From Nageia nagi (lineage: Eukaryota > Pinophyta), in the NCBI GenBank assembly GCA_050084985.1, contig JBITNC010000001.1, positions 182,466,001 to 182,530,000 on the forward strand: a stretch of DNA of 64,000 bases. The letters run 5' to 3'. Made by a program: the position numbers and the translations under genes. This document shows, one piece after another, positions 34,916 to 48,191 of this stretch; the stretch's first letter is position 1; each line of letters begins with the position of its first letter. The notes beneath the pieces are model-generated. The model was not told where the DNA came from. It ran no database searches and worked only from the letters and a program-made list of their open reading frames with translations.

Positions 34916-35739
34916 TATGCAACAAAGAAGGCTCCTCTCTTCATCCCTACATTTGCAAAATAAGTTTGGGTTTCTAAACCATCCTAGTTATGTAAAATTA
35001 TTGCTTAAACTAAAAAGATCATAATAGTAGTGTATATTAGATATGATATTTATTGGTTTGGACATTGTGAATTATTATTCATTATACACATTTGTTTATT
35101 GTCTCTTTCATCTCTTGGGAAAATATCCTTTCACTATTTCTTACACCACTTATTTTCCATGTCACTAGTGATGTGTTACCTATTTTAATGCCCCTAATGA
35201 TGTGCCTTTCATAGGATAGAGTTTAAATCCATAGTATTTTGTTCATCCTCATTGCATTCTTGATTGATTTAAGTGGTTAAAACTTGCTTTTCTCTTCATT
35301 AAAAAGAAAAAGTTGCACTCATTCATTATTGCTTCACTTTGGTCCCTAGGGGATTTTCATTTTATGTTTGATTATTTCTTGCATTTTTCATTACAAATTT
35401 CATGCATTGACTCATACTAAACATGTGTGATTTATTCTTATGTGCTTAGGTTCATTTTATTAACTAAGTTATTATTTATTTTCACATACATTATTCTTTA
35501 TGGATGGTTTATGGCTTATATTCCTAAAAATTATACTTTGTAGTTAACATGCTCCATTCAAAATATTGTACAAAAATAAAAGTAAACCATTCACATTCAT
35601 ATAAAAAATATATAAAAAGCAATTCAAACATAAGTATGTAAGTTTAACACCAAAAATATCAATATACATACATACATACATATATATATAGATATCTTAA
35701 AAAAATCATAATATACAACAAAGGGGTGGGCCCTAGGTC
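34916..35739. other. Noncoding part of C between gag and PMD gene
   Basis: No gene seen. It contains word copies GTCACTAGTGATGTG at 35161 and CCCCTAATGATGTGCC near 35191. Confidence 0.5.
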
Positions 35740-37540
35740 CATAATATGCATCTACTAGTGGGTACTACTCCCACTACCACTAGCCTCATTGGTTCTTTGT
35801 CTAACCTATGACTACTCTTATTCACTCCAAAGGCTGAGATGCTACCTAACACCTCACTCATTCTTGAAAGGACCTTCACTACCCATACTTATCCCTCAGT
35901 AGTGATATATCTACATTCATCTTCTCTATCTTATCCATGAGGCTTTGGATAAAATCCCACTACTTATTAGGTGGAGGCATGTCCACTTACCTCTATAGCC
36001 TCTTCATAGACTATTCCAAGGTAGCAATATGTGTATCTCTCATATCTATTGTGTCTTATAGTGTTAACACTTGACCCTTGAAAGGTTTAAGCCTCTCAAT
36101 ATTAGTCTCAAGGGTTGCCACTCATGTGTCAGTCTCTCCTATAAAAAATAAATACATTGTTAGTATTTTAATCATATAAAAATTTATAAAAATGAGTATA
36201 TGGTCAGATTGTTACCTGGTGCCACTAGTGGCATAGCCTTTGTAAGCATAGTCAATCTTGGTGTTGTTTATCCCTCTTGCATAGCTATGTCATGCATCAT
36301 AATGTTAACCTAATAGGGATCATCTTTCAAGGATACCTCACTCATAGATTCCTCCTCCTCATACTTATCCATCCTTAGTGTAGTTGGTTAGATAATCTTC
36401 TAACATGCTACATAGCCTCGCATGGTCCTTGATACCATGGATACATTGATTGTAGCATCATGTGTCATGGGTTTCTCCTAGGCTAATCTCCATGCTAATA
36501 TCACCTAAGACTCAGCTAATGCATTTTAATCCATCATGTACCTCCTATAGTAGGTAGGTACTAGTGGGGTTCCATGTTGGATTGCAAACTATTATAGTAT
36601 TTGATGGGGAAGGTAAGGCTCCACCAAATTCCTCCTAGTCTAAGGAAGTAATCCTATCGTACCCAAGCTAACTAGTGGGCATCATCATCATACACAAAAT
36701 CTATGTAGTACATTTAAATAAGATTCTTTACCTACAAACCATCAATCTCCCTCCTCTAGGCCTTTAGTGAATGTGGATACATATACCCACATGTCATGGA
36801 CACCGAATAGGTTAACACAATATCACCAAAGTATCCCAACCCCTATGAAGTTTGATTGGCCTAATAACTACAATCTTCTTATAGGCCCATATTTGGATAA
36901 GACTTACATGAGCCATTGTGATGTTGAATTTATCAACACTCCAAAAGTTGTACGGATCTTGATAGAGCTAGGATAGAATAAGTGGGGCCCATGTGAACTA
37001 CATCCCCCTAGTGTAGATATCTTATACCACCCACACCACACCAAGAGAAAAGGAGGAACTACTCTTATTTGGATATATATAAGTCTAAATGATGGTAGTA
37101 ATATATAATCTAAGGTGCCTCCCAGGTAGAGAAAACTAGCATATCTTGGATAGCCTAGAAATACTATGCTCCTAGTCATGGTATTCCTCCCTAGTAAACC
37201 AAAGAGAAAGAACCTCTTGTATGACATTACCATCCACCTTAGCTTGGTGTACAAGCTTCCCTTTTAGGGGGATACCCCACATACAATAGATTTCTAGTAG
37301 GATCACTATCATTTCACCTGGGGGAAGGTGAAAATTATTGCAATTTGGATCCCAAAATTTTTCAAACATTATCAATAGAAGAAGATCCTATTGGATGTGT
37401 CAAGCAATCACCAAATCTCTTAGCCCACACTATGAGAGGATATCATCCTCATGATTGGTCCTTTTCTAGGATCAAGCCTTTTCTAAAACATCTATGAACA
37501 TAGGTCCATCCTAGATTAATACCTTGCGATCCTATAAGGA
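35740..37540 (-). pseudogene. Plant mobile domain (PMD) gene, antisense in element C
   Basis: PMD proteins occur both as plant chromatin or silencing factors (MAIN/MAIL type) and inside transposons. The open frame 37172-37375 reads FEKFWDPNCNNFHLPPGEM, then VILLEIYCMWGIPLKGKLV, matching the PMD signature of W-P...F.LP.GEMT.TL.D...L.GLP..G. Further C-terminal pieces follow in shifted frames (36904-37254, and MLVFSTWEAP near 37130). Many stops; no intact ORF. It runs opposite to the LTRs and gag, as does the related gene in element B at 60640-62990. Confidence 0.72.
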
Positions 37541-39690
37541 ATAAATAGGGAAAAATTAAATTAAAACTAAACATTAATAAGAAAGAAAATTAAGAGCAAT
37601 AATATACTAATATGCAGGAAATACAAGAGGAACGATAAATTTACACTCAAAATTTAAGAAAAATTAGAAAAGAATAAATAAATACTATATGCTTAAAGGG
37701 AAGGGTGTGATTATATTTAGTGATGTGGCCTCTTTGCCTAGTGAAGGGTCTCTTGACTCCTTGCCACCCATCATTCATCATGAAAAGGAATCAAACAAGA
37801 AGGTCAAATCACCATGTAAAGAGAATCACACAGCTAAAGAAAAACCCTTGACTAGGATCAAATCAAATCAACATTAGAGGTATATTTAATAATTTAGAAT
37901 TCTAAGTAGGCTTAAGGCGTACAAAATATCAAATTATCCAAAGCTCCACCTACCAAGAAAGAGACAAGTACACATGAACCAAAAAATTCAACTTATCACT
38001 TTATATTCCCCCCTTTTTCTTCTAAACGTGGGGTATTTTCTTAAGTAATTTTTATCATGTGCTAATCATTATTTTATGGATGTAAGTTGTTTTAAAATGT
38101 TTTATAAGGTTATGATTTCTTTTTTAAAAAACCAATTTTTCTATTTTGATGCCACTAGCAATGTGCAATTCATTAAATTGGTGATAAATTCAATGCCTAA
38201 TGATCAAGAAAGGTAATATTGATTCTTTGCATAGTTCACATTACATATTCAACTGATAATTATGTGTCTTTCATTTTCCAATTTTATTTATATTAAATGG
38301 ATGCTACTAGCAGTGTGGTTTTTATGTAATAGTCAAAAATTCAAAATGCATTGCTTTAATCTTGTTGTCATAGGTTTTATTAATAGATTATAATGAATGT
38401 GAGATGAATGAAAATGATGAGTTTTAATTATGGAAATCTAATTTAATTAAATATATGTGCAAATTTTTCATCTTCACATATATGCATGATTTTCAAATGA
38501 TACATACTTAAAAGTTCTTATTTCAATACTAATTGGATGCACAATTTGTCATGTAATTCCATTCATCCATTACCATACCATATGCGATGTGCATTAGGCA
38601 AAATTATGTGTTCTTTCAAATGTTGATCATGATGGCATATTATTAATGGATCAAAAATATGAATCTTTCAATTTTATGCCTATTGCATAGATAAATTGAA
38701 TATATGATCAAATATTGCTACTTTCTAATTTATCTTAAAATTTTTATAACAAATGGTAATGTTATTTTGTCTATTATATTATGTAAAATATCATGTCTAA
38801 CTATCAATTGAATACATTTTCAATTTTTACATCTAATTTGACATTGTCCATATCACCAATGATGTGCAATTATTATAAATCCTTTACAATTAAGGCATAT
38901 TGAAATTTCTTGTAATATCTCTTACTAATATGATTATTTTGTGAATTTGAAATGATATAATATAGGTGATTAACATTGCAATAGACATGATTACAAAATT
39001 TTAGGCATATCACACCATCAATGGTGTGGGTTCATATAGAAAATTCATGAAAATTGAAATGTTACAATGCAAGGCCACTAAACATTTGAATATTTGGTAT
39101 ATTTATAGAAAGTGAATGTTATTGTTTATTGTTCTTCTAACAATTATCTTCAATCCATGGTCCTTACATGAGAAAATATCCTATTTTTCATAGGTTATTT
39201 CAAGCTTAAGTCATTAAAATTTCTCAACTTTATAAACATGGATATTACAAGCCTAGGGAATCAAATATGACCTCATACACTTGGTCTTCATATACTATGA
39301 GTTTTCTATCATAATAGTCTATACATCATGGTTTATAACACTATGAGTCACATCAATGATAGTGACATAATAGATATTATATTAATTTTATCCTTTCTCT
39401 TTCCATTGCTTACTCTTTAATAGGATGTGATCTATGCAGGGATTGAGTTATTTTTTTTGCAAGTATTATCTAAGTGAATAGGATTGGCATAGACTACTCA
39501 CCTCATATAGGGACTTCAATTTTGGCTTACTTACCTGATGCAACATGATCAATGGGAAACAAATATCAAAAGGGGGCAACCAATTTATCATACTTGGTAT
39601 ATCAATCAAAATAGGGAAGTCCATTTTACTATTGAAAATATTTTTCTCTTCTCTAGACTTCTTTAGATTATGCAATTTCAATACATATCC
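37541..39690. other. 3' noncoding region of element C
   Basis: AT-rich; the frame at 37689-37877 plus (Lys/Ser-rich) has no recognisable motif. It contains spaced copies of the C word: GATGCCACTAGCAATGTG near 38149, GATGCTACTAGCAGTGTG near 38300, ATCACCAATGATGTGC near 38852 and CACACCATCAATGGTGTG at 39011. Confidence 0.6.
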
Positions 39691-39704
39691 AAAGAGGGGA
39701 AAAA
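39691..39704 (+). promoter_or_regulatory. Polypurine tract of element C
   Basis: AAAGAGGGGAAAAA, directly before the TGTAGA start of the 3' LTR; fixes the plus orientation. Confidence 0.88.
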
Positions 39705-39975
39705 TGTAGATACCTAGAAATAATTTATTATTTATTTAATACATCATATTTAGATTTCTTAAATGATTAAATATAAATAATATATAAATTAAGATAAATT
39801 TGATATTATAATGCAATACCATGTGCTAGAACCAATGCAATATCATTTACCATGGTTTATATTTTAAGTTATCTTGAAAAGATTATTATTATTGTTGGAA
39901 CTTAGTTTCACTCCTCCCTATGTCCTTTTTAGGTTATAAATACAAAAAGAATATGTTGACTTACATAGGTTATAA
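39705..39975 (+). repeat. 3' LTR of element C, truncated
   Basis: TGTAGATACCTAGAAATAAT onward follows the first 270 bp of 31742-32451, with many substitutions, through AGGTTATAAATAC; similarity then stops. The divergence looks clearly higher than between the D LTRs. Confidence 0.82.
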
Positions 39976-41886
39976 ACTACTAATTCAAGATTTTAAAAGG
40001 CATAACCACTTGAGTAAATCAAGATTTATAAGCCCTAAATGTTAATTTGATAAAAAAAACTAATATTTACAAAATAAAATATAAACTATAAATACCAATT
40101 TGATCAAATACAAAGCTAAGATTTACAAAACAAAGTATAAGCCACATACATAAGTTCTTATCTATTTACAAATATGTTGATTTAAATTTTTAAATTCTTC
40201 TTTATTAATACTATAGTATAGATAAAGAATAAAATAAAAAATACCATCTTGACTACCACATCAAGATACACAAGCCACAAAAATATCAACTTGACTATGC
40301 TATTAGTCAAGATGTATATAATAAAATTTGGTAGCATTAATATATCAAAATAGATTCAAATTTTATCAAACAATTACAATTTTGAAAAAGAAAAAATCTT
40401 TTTAACCACTCCAACAATATGTAACCATAGAAAAGGTCTAACCTTTTTAACTAGTCCAATAATGTAATCATAGAGAAGGGCAAACCTTTTTAACTACTTC
40501 ATCTATTATAACTTGCTAATAAATAATATTATGGCAATCAATCCATTATCATGGATAAATTTTTTGAATACGAAAGTATAATAGAATTAATCTATAAACA
40601 TATAGTGGCATCTATCCATAAACATGGATATTCTTCTAAAATATGAAAGTATAGAGGCATTAATCTATCAATATTTTTAAATATGAAAGTATGCTTAGAT
40701 TTTATGCATCCCTTTAAGAGTAACTTTCATTAAAAATATATATTATAATTACTAATCTCTACAAATATAGAAAAGAACATACCCTTTATAAAGATACTTG
40801 TACACTTCTTTTTTAATTCAAAGATTTTACATATGCAAAAGTAATCAATATTGAATTATCCTTAATAAATATTGTAAAAAAAATTTAAAAACTTTGCATT
40901 CCGATAAGTATAATATCCAATGTACATAAAATCTTTTTTGAAGATTAATACACAACAATTTCAATGTTGAAAAATTTTACTCCAACAAGAATTTGTGCAC
41001 AACTAAAAAAATTTCATCCAAATTAAGGATTAAGAATAGTGTGCATAAATAATAAGGATAGTTTAAAAAAAAATTGCTTCAAATAATTTGCATAAAAGAA
41101 ATTATTTTAGAAGTTAAAGAAAACCTTCCATATCAATCAATGATGAAACAAATGTGTATATATATACATAATTATAAATATTACAATTCATAGTCCAATG
41201 CACGTTAATTGTAATAAGTATTTTGCAATATAAAATAAATGCAACCAATAAAGACAATGCATATAAGGTTAAATTTTTTTTTTTTAATTCATTTCAAATA
41301 CTAGCACATAAATTTCTATTTTAACAATGTGTATATACAAGCACAATATCATTGCAACCAATATGGATAGTGCACATCATAGATTGAAAGAAATCTCATC
41401 TCTCACTTCAAATACTAACACATCCAAACACTATTATGCATATTCAAAAATAATAAAGCTTATGCATTTTTACAATAATTAGTGTTTAATGCAATTTTTT
41501 TCTTTTTCTTTGTCATCAAAAATATTTAAAAAAAGACATGAAAAAATTTGCATTAAAATGGGCAAAAATTGGTTGCCAATATATTGGACATTATCAAATA
41601 ATTATTGCTAAAAAATTTATCTTCAAAAATTATAAAGTAGTCCAATTTTATTTCAAAGTTTATTATACTTGCAATAATTATGCATTTAAGTAAATAAATT
41701 TTATACTAAGATAAGAATTTAGCAAATAAAAAAATTTTATACATTAAAAAATACATATAAATTACAATTTCGTCTATACTTAAAAATAGGCAATTATCAA
41801 TAATTTATGTCTTTACTTAAAACTTGCATTAAAAAATTGCACCACATTTTAAAAAGCTTTAGGACTTAAATGTAACTTATTAAAAT

Positions 41887-42231
41887 ATTAGAAAGTCTAC
41901 TTTTTTTTTTTAACTCTTTAAAGATTCCATTTTATTTAAATAAAAAAGGATAAAAGGAGCACATATTAAAGATGCTAAAATTAAAAAAGTAACTCATTAA
42001 AAAAATTAAAAAGTCCACCTTTCCTTTCTTAACTCATCAAATATTCTCCTCTTTTTAAAAAAAAAAAAAAAAGATAAAAGAAACTCATATTAAAGATGCT
42101 CAAATTAAAAAAACAACTCATTAAAAAAATTAGAAAGTCCACTTTTCTTTTCTAACTCATTAAAGATTCTCCCTTTTTAAGAAAAGATAAAAGGAGCTCA
42201 TATTCAAAGTGTTAAAATTAAGAAAGCAACT
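41887..42231. repeat. Tandem repeat, about 115-124 bp, three copies
   Basis: Copies near 41887, 42004 and 42128. Each starts ATTAGAAAGTC(C/T)AC and contains AACTCATTAAAGATTC, a purine-rich GATAAAAGGAGC and CATATTAAAGATG. Lies in the leader of G. Confidence 0.88.
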
Positions 42232-42890
42232 CTTTTTTTTTTTCTTAATAAAGGACTATATTTAAAATAATAATAATAATTTAACAATAAAAAGAAAAAA
42301 ATTATTTATTTTTAAATAGTAATATAATTTTATTTTTTTTAAATATTAAAAAATAGAGATTTTGTTTTTGTTTTTTTAGTAACCAATATATCTATCTATC
42401 TATATATATATAATTTCATCAAATTTTTCATATATAAAAAAAAGTTACAATCTTTTGTAACTTGTTATAAGAAAAATTTGTAACCTTTGTAAATATAGAA
42501 GTTTAATATTTTAACTTTCTTACTAAAAAACAATTATTACAAAAATCATAAATTATATTTTTGTAAGTTTGCAACTTAGAAAAAAAATTAGAAGCACTAT
42601 TTTTTTAAGATCCTAGATTCTAATCATATACCATATGTTAGATCTAACAAAAACACTACTAACATGTAATTAAGGTAAAATTTTACCTTAAATTTGAGCT
42701 CATTATTCTCAAGATAAAAAATATGTCAATATAGATATCAACTTTCAACTTGAAAAAATAAGAAATTGAAATTGATCAACTTATGAAGTTTCAAATAAAA
42801 TAAAAACAAGAATAGGGGATTGTATACCTTACCTTTGAGGAGAGTTACCTCAAAATTATCAAGTAGAAATTTAAGAAGATCACAAAGAAA

Positions 42891-42902
42891 GCTTTAATAC
42901 CA
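42891..42902 (-). promoter_or_regulatory. Primer binding site of remnant G
   Basis: TGGTATTAAAGC on the minus strand, next to the LTR. It differs at two positions from the TGGTATCAGAGC used with initiator tRNA-Met. Confidence 0.72.
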
Positions 42903-42904
42903 CT

Positions 42905-43381
42905 TGATGGAATTGAATGATTCAATATAACTAAGATCACCTTGAATTGTTTTTAACAAATCTAACATTTAACCATGTAAACAAAAAATAATCAAACAAA
43001 ATATAAACACACCATGTATAATGGTTCCTCCATCTCTTAGGAGTACATACATTTTGAACTATATTTTTTATTACTTCTTACAAGATAACTCTCTTACAAT
43101 TTTTTAATAATTCTTCTATAAAGCTCTTATAAGAGCATTCCTACAAGATAAGAATTACCATGATTATCAAGTTACATAATGAGAGGGGTATCTCTCTATT
43201 TATAAGAAAAAATTCACTTTTTAACCTTTTTTTTACCAAAGGTCAGGTTAAAGGTGTTTCTATATTTATTTCTCTTTCTACATTTATTCTCTTAATGCTC
43301 TAATATATCTAAATATATTTAAAGCATTAAGTGAATTTATATTAAAGAAAAATATTGCACAATATTACATTAAAATTTCCA
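42905..43381 (-). repeat. Copia-type LTR of remnant G
   Basis: About 477 bp with the same block order as the D LTR: TGATGGAATTGAAT (D: TGAAGGAATTAG), GGTTCCTCCATCTCTTAGGA, GAGTACAT, CTCTATTTATA, and ATATTGCACAATATTACAT at the end. A distant relative of D, same orientation. Confidence 0.82.
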
Positions 43382-44929
43382 ATAGAGTGATGAATGAATA
43401 AAATCATGCTGAGGTGAATGGTGATATATATGTGAATGACTATGAGAAACATGCAAACAACAAAGAGTATTTTGCTAATTAATATCATTATTACATTCCT
43501 CTTCATTGCAATCTCTAGGTATAATACAACCTATAGTTTGAACCAGGTTGAGATTATTTTTATAATTTTTGGTTTTATGTATCTTTAGAGCTCCAATGAA
43601 ATTGCAAATGCATTAAGAAGAGAGGAAACTTGTTGAAAACCTCTATTATTTCAATTTGAGCTAAAAATTAAAACTTACAATTTATTTATTTCATACATTT
43701 ATGAAAGGCTTAAATTGGAAAATGTGCATAAAAACTTACTTTCTATACATTGTTGGAAATTAGATCCAAAACCTAGAAAAATGCATCTTTTGGATTTGGA
43801 TTTAGATCTTTATTTGAAAAGATATTATGGGTGTATATCAAAAATAACACTAAGTGTATCTTCCTAATTTTGTCACTCCTTTTGACTTCATCGATATGCT
43901 CAGATATATCATGGGTGTATATAGAAGCTATATCATGGGCTTATGTTGAGAGACACTAGAAAACTATGCCACTCCAGTGAGATATATCATGGTGTATATA
44001 GAATCTATATCATGGGCATATAGTGAGAACTTGAAAAAATTTGGAATTTGTGGCCTAGATATATCACAAGCATATATCAAATATATCATGGGTGTATAGC
44101 GAGAAACATGAAAATATTAGAAATTTTGAAAATAGACATATTATAGGTGTATATTGCTTAGGATAATGTGGGCATATATAAAGAAATAAGAATGGAAAAT
44201 GTTGAAATTTTAGATGAGATATATTACAGGCATATAAAGGTTATATTATGGGTGTATAGCGAGAAATAAAAATGGCAAATTTTAAATTTTTGAATGAGAT
44301 ACATTATGGGAATATATTAATTATATTATGGGTGTATAGCAAGAATGAAAAAAAAATTAACTATAATTTTAGTTATAATTATGGGCATATAGTAAACATA
44401 TCATGTGCATATAGTGAGAATTATAAATACAAAGTTCAAATTTTGGGTATGTATCCACCATTCCTATTTTCTCAAACATTCAAAATAAAATAAGATGATA
44501 TCACCCTAAAATATTTGCAAACCATCCTGGATTGTGCTATCAAGATGAGCCCTCATACTCATACTCGTATGCTTGTATCCCCTACCTAATTGTTTCTTCT
44601 TTGTATGCATTTATCATTAGTTTATTTTCTTTTTTATTCATAAACTAAAAAACCCTAACTAGATCTTATGAAATTGCAAAGAATTTTGTATGGTACCTCT
44701 ATGTGGGGCTTTCTACCATTAGGGGCATGATGATCATCTTGGTATGCATTATTTTTCAATACTTTTGGTTAGGTTTTTTCTTTGTTGATTCTCTACATAG
44801 GATTTTTTTGTTAGGTTTTTTATTATACTTTTCTTATGATAGAAATAAGCTTTCAAATATTATTCAATTTAATAATAAACCCTTTTTCAAATTTTCCAAT
44901 TTGGGGCATTTTTTGATAATGTGTAGGGT
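43382..44929. other. Flank between G and B, containing a word-repeat array
   Basis: No gene supported; small frames at 44272-44493 and 44703-44933 plus lack motifs. It may be an LTR or leader fragment of yet another Tat-like element, since its repeated-word style matches those of A, C and E. Confidence 0.4.
43850..44440. repeat. Degenerate tandem array, about 70-85 bp period
   Basis: About seven periods, each with one or two copies of ATATATCATGGGTGTATA or TATCATGGGCATATAGTGAG, followed by a GAGAAACATGAAAA-like tail. Copies lie near 43905, 43980, 44060, 44145, 44215, 44290 and 44380. Confidence 0.8.
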
Positions 44930-45315
44930 TTAGGGTAATTTTACTAATTTCTCACATTTTCCACTCTATAAATTATTTGATAATGTATCATTAAATATTT
45001 TCTTTGTTATTATATTCATAATAATTTTATAGATTCATAGTTAGTTTTTTTATTTAGAACCATCCTTCTTATGAGATTAACAAATACATATAAATGAAAT
45101 ACTCTTTTAATCAGTATTTGATATATTTATAAACCCTATTACAAATTTCCTAGTTTTGGGATTTTTTTTTTTTAATTTTGAGAAAGCAAAATTGATAATG
45201 TTCAAATTCTTCTATAGTTAACTTCAATTCAACTAAATCTAAATTTCTTTTTTATTCTTCAATCTCTCATCAATTTCCTTTCTTCATTTACCCTCTTGTG
45301 AACTTAAATCCAACT

Positions 45316-46199
45316 TGTAGACATCAAAATACAATCCACTTATACATTAAAAAAATAAAAAGAATTAAAACACCAATGATTAGGATACAATTTCTAGCAA
45401 TCAATAAAGGTCATTGGCATCCGCTTATGATCACTAGCAACTCTGCAATGGAAAAATCAAAACTCAAAAAATAGAAGATGAACTATAAGTTTCATCCTCT
45501 CCATAAAAGTATGGATAGAGAGGGTTGGTCATTACTTGCATTGTCATCAAATGCAAAATCCTTTTGGTTATTTCAAGTTGATGATAAAATTTGACTCCCC
45601 TTTTTAGCCTTCTAGAATTTCACAAATGTCCATTAAAAAATCTATAAATACATGAAGTAGATAGACAAAAATGAGGGGGAAAAATGAAGTAGACTTATGC
45701 TACTAAAATGAAGATTGAACTATGAGGTTTATTTTAGTTTGAGTATTATTATATGCTTTTCTTCCTTATGTTAAGATTTTAAAAAAGTACAGGTATGTTT
45801 TAATGTGTTATTTAAGCATATGTGTAGAATTTACAGGTATTAAGATGCAGTGAAATTCAAGAGGCATTACAAATACAAATGATAAAAAGCTAGAACCTGA
45901 GAGAATAATTCAAGTTAATCATAAAATTTGAAATCATACAATCACCAATGACTTGATATTAGGTGTTAGCATTTCATCTTAGTCACCAAAGTTCTGATAA
46001 GGGTCATCAGTGACCCTTCATATATATACTCCATACAATTTATTTTATATATACATTTTGAGAAAAGCCCTCTCACATGGTAACTATATCTAGTGATTTG
46101 AAATTTGTAATACAAGTTCTTCCAAAAAATTAATAAAATGTTAGTTTGTATTAACTATGTTTTTCTTGTTTGCTAACAAGGTTGATTTTCTAACTGACA
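45316..46199 (+). repeat. Extra 5' LTR copy of element B
   Basis: 884 bp, TGTAGACATC to CTGACA, followed by TGGTGCAAGAAGGAGGGC at 46204. Part of the 2.0 kb duplication. Repeats CACCAATGA-type words. Confidence 0.85.
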
Positions 46200-46203
46200 A
46201 TTT

Positions 46204-46221
46204 TGGTGCAAGAAGGAGGGC
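46204..46221 (+). promoter_or_regulatory. Duplicate primer binding site of B
   Basis: TGGTGCAAGAAGGAGGGC, one base different from the copy at 48192. Confidence 0.78.
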
Positions 46222-47318
46222 ATTTCTGAAGATAGGGATTTTGATTTATCATATTTAATTCTAATTTCCATATCATATATTAGCAATATAATTTATCCAA
46301 TATGCTAACTTCAAATTCTATAATCTATGTTTTTGTAGGAACTCTACAGGAAACACTAGCAATTATAGCAAGATGTTGATGATTGATATTGAACACCAAT
46401 GATTGATATAGAACATTAGTGATTGGACTATAGGTGTCATAATATCTTTTCACATTTTGGTATGTAGGAACTAAATGAAAAGAGGCAAATAATATACAAT
46501 TTTTTTGAGATTTCTTGTCTCAAAGTGCATATAGGAAATGGTAGATGAAATGTTAAAGTTATTTTACATATGAAAAATTATTTGATATTTAAGTGTTTTT
46601 TGGGGTTTTTTTTAGGGATCATTATACTCATATAAAAAGCTTTTTTATCTTATCCACATATGCTCTCCCTTTGCATTGAATGGCAATCTAAGGTGATCGA
46701 AATGGATTTGATAATGAAAAATAAATGAACTTTTTTCATATTTTCACATAATTTAGAAAGAATTGAATTAAGTTACTTCCATAATTGGAAGGTGTAAATG
46801 AATCATAATTAAGTTTGGAATAAACTTAAGGTAAAAGAATTAGGATTTTGGGTAGTTAAATCATTAAAATAGTACATCAATTATTTGTGACCATTTTCAC
46901 ACTTTCTCACATTTTCACTTTTTCACATTTACAATTACTAATTTCTCACATTTTTCACTCTATAAATTATTTGATAATGTATCATTTGATAATTTTTTGT
47001 TCGATAGTTTCTTTATTATTCATAATAATTGTATAGATTTATAGCTACATTTTTTTTATTTAGAACCATCCTTCTTATGAGATTCACAAATACATATAAA
47101 TGAAATACTCTTTTAATTAGTCTTTGATATATTTATAAACCCTATTACAAATTTCCCAATTTTGGGCTTTTTTTTTAATTTTGGAAAAGTAAAATTTATA
47201 ATTTTCAAATTCTTCTACAATTAACTTCAATTTGATTAAAACTAGGTTTCTTTCTAATTCTTCAATCTCTCATCAATTTCCTTTCTCCATTTACCCTCTT
47301 TTGAACCTAAATCCAACT

Positions 47319-48187
47319 TGTAGACATCAAAATATGATTCAATTATACATTAAAAAAATTAAAAGACTTAAAACACCAATGATTAGGATACAATCACTAA
47401 CGATCAATATAAAGGTCATTGGTGTCTGCTTATGATTCCCAGCAACTTTGCAATGGAAAAATCAAAACTCAAAAAAATAGAAGATGAAATGTAAGTTTCA
47501 TCCTCTCCATAAAATTATGGATAGAGAGGGTTAGTCATTATCTACATTATCACAATATTTAAAATCCCTTTGTTATTTCAATCTAATGATAAAATATGAC
47601 TCCCCTTTTTTAGCCTTCTAGAATTCCACAAATACCCATTAAAAAATCTATAAATACATGAAGCAGATAGACAAAAATGAGGGGGAAAAATGAAGTAGAC
47701 TTATGATACTAAATTGAAGATTAAATTTTGAGATTTATATTAGTTTGATTATTTTTATTCTTTTCTTCCTTATCTTAAGATTTCAAAAAAGTACATGTAT
47801 GTTTATGTGTGTAGAGTTTACAAGTATTAAGACATAGTGAAATTCAAGAGGCATCATAGATACAACTAACAAAAAGCTAAAACCTAAGAGAGTGATTCAA
47901 ATTAATCATAAAATTTGAAATCATAAAATCACTAGAAACTTGATATTGGGTGTTAGCATTTCATCTCAGTCACCAGAGTTTTGATAAGGGTCACCGATGA
48001 CCTTCCATATATATACTCCATACAATTTATTTTATATATACATTTTGAGAAAATCCCTTTCACATGGCAACTGGATCTAGTGATTTGAAATCTATAATAC
48101 CAAGTTCTTCCAAAAAATTAATAAAATTTTAGTTTGTATTAATTTTATTTTTCTTGTTTGCTAATAAGGTTGATTTTTTTATTAACA
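47319..48187 (+). repeat. 5' LTR of element B
   Basis: 869 bp, TGTAGACATCAAAATATG to TTAACA. Matches the 3' LTR start at 63746. Confidence 0.87.
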
Positions 48188-48191
48188 TTTT

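Larger units (their letters stand above)
31742..39975 (+). mobile_element. Element C: non-autonomous Tat-like LTR element with gag and an antisense PMD gene
   Basis: A plus-strand 5' LTR (31742-32451) is followed by TTTTGG at the PBS position, a gag-like frame (32760-34915), noncoding sequence, a plant-mobile-domain gene on the opposite strand (37540-35740), and a purine tract at 39691-39704 followed by a truncated 3' LTR. No protease, RT or integrase sequence is seen. The orientation is fixed by gag, PPT and PBS position. The 3' LTR loses similarity near 39975, where remnant G begins, so no target-site duplication can be scored. Confidence 0.85.
39976..43381 (-). mobile_element. Remnant G: copia-type 5' LTR plus AT-rich leader
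   Basis: On the minus strand an LTR (43381-42905) is followed by a tRNA-iMet-like PBS and about 2.9 kb of very AT-rich sequence without coding capacity, like the long leader of D. It seems cut before gag, at the truncated C LTR. Imperfect short repeats occur at 40405-40500 (CCTTTTTAACTAGTCCAATA) and 40545-40690 (ATATGAAAGTATAG). Only the LTR is well supported; the left limit is a guess. Confidence 0.6.

Noticed and set aside
44703-44933. Phe/Leu-rich 76-residue ORF as a membrane protein
   Set aside because: T-rich sequence gives Phe/Leu by composition; no homologous context.
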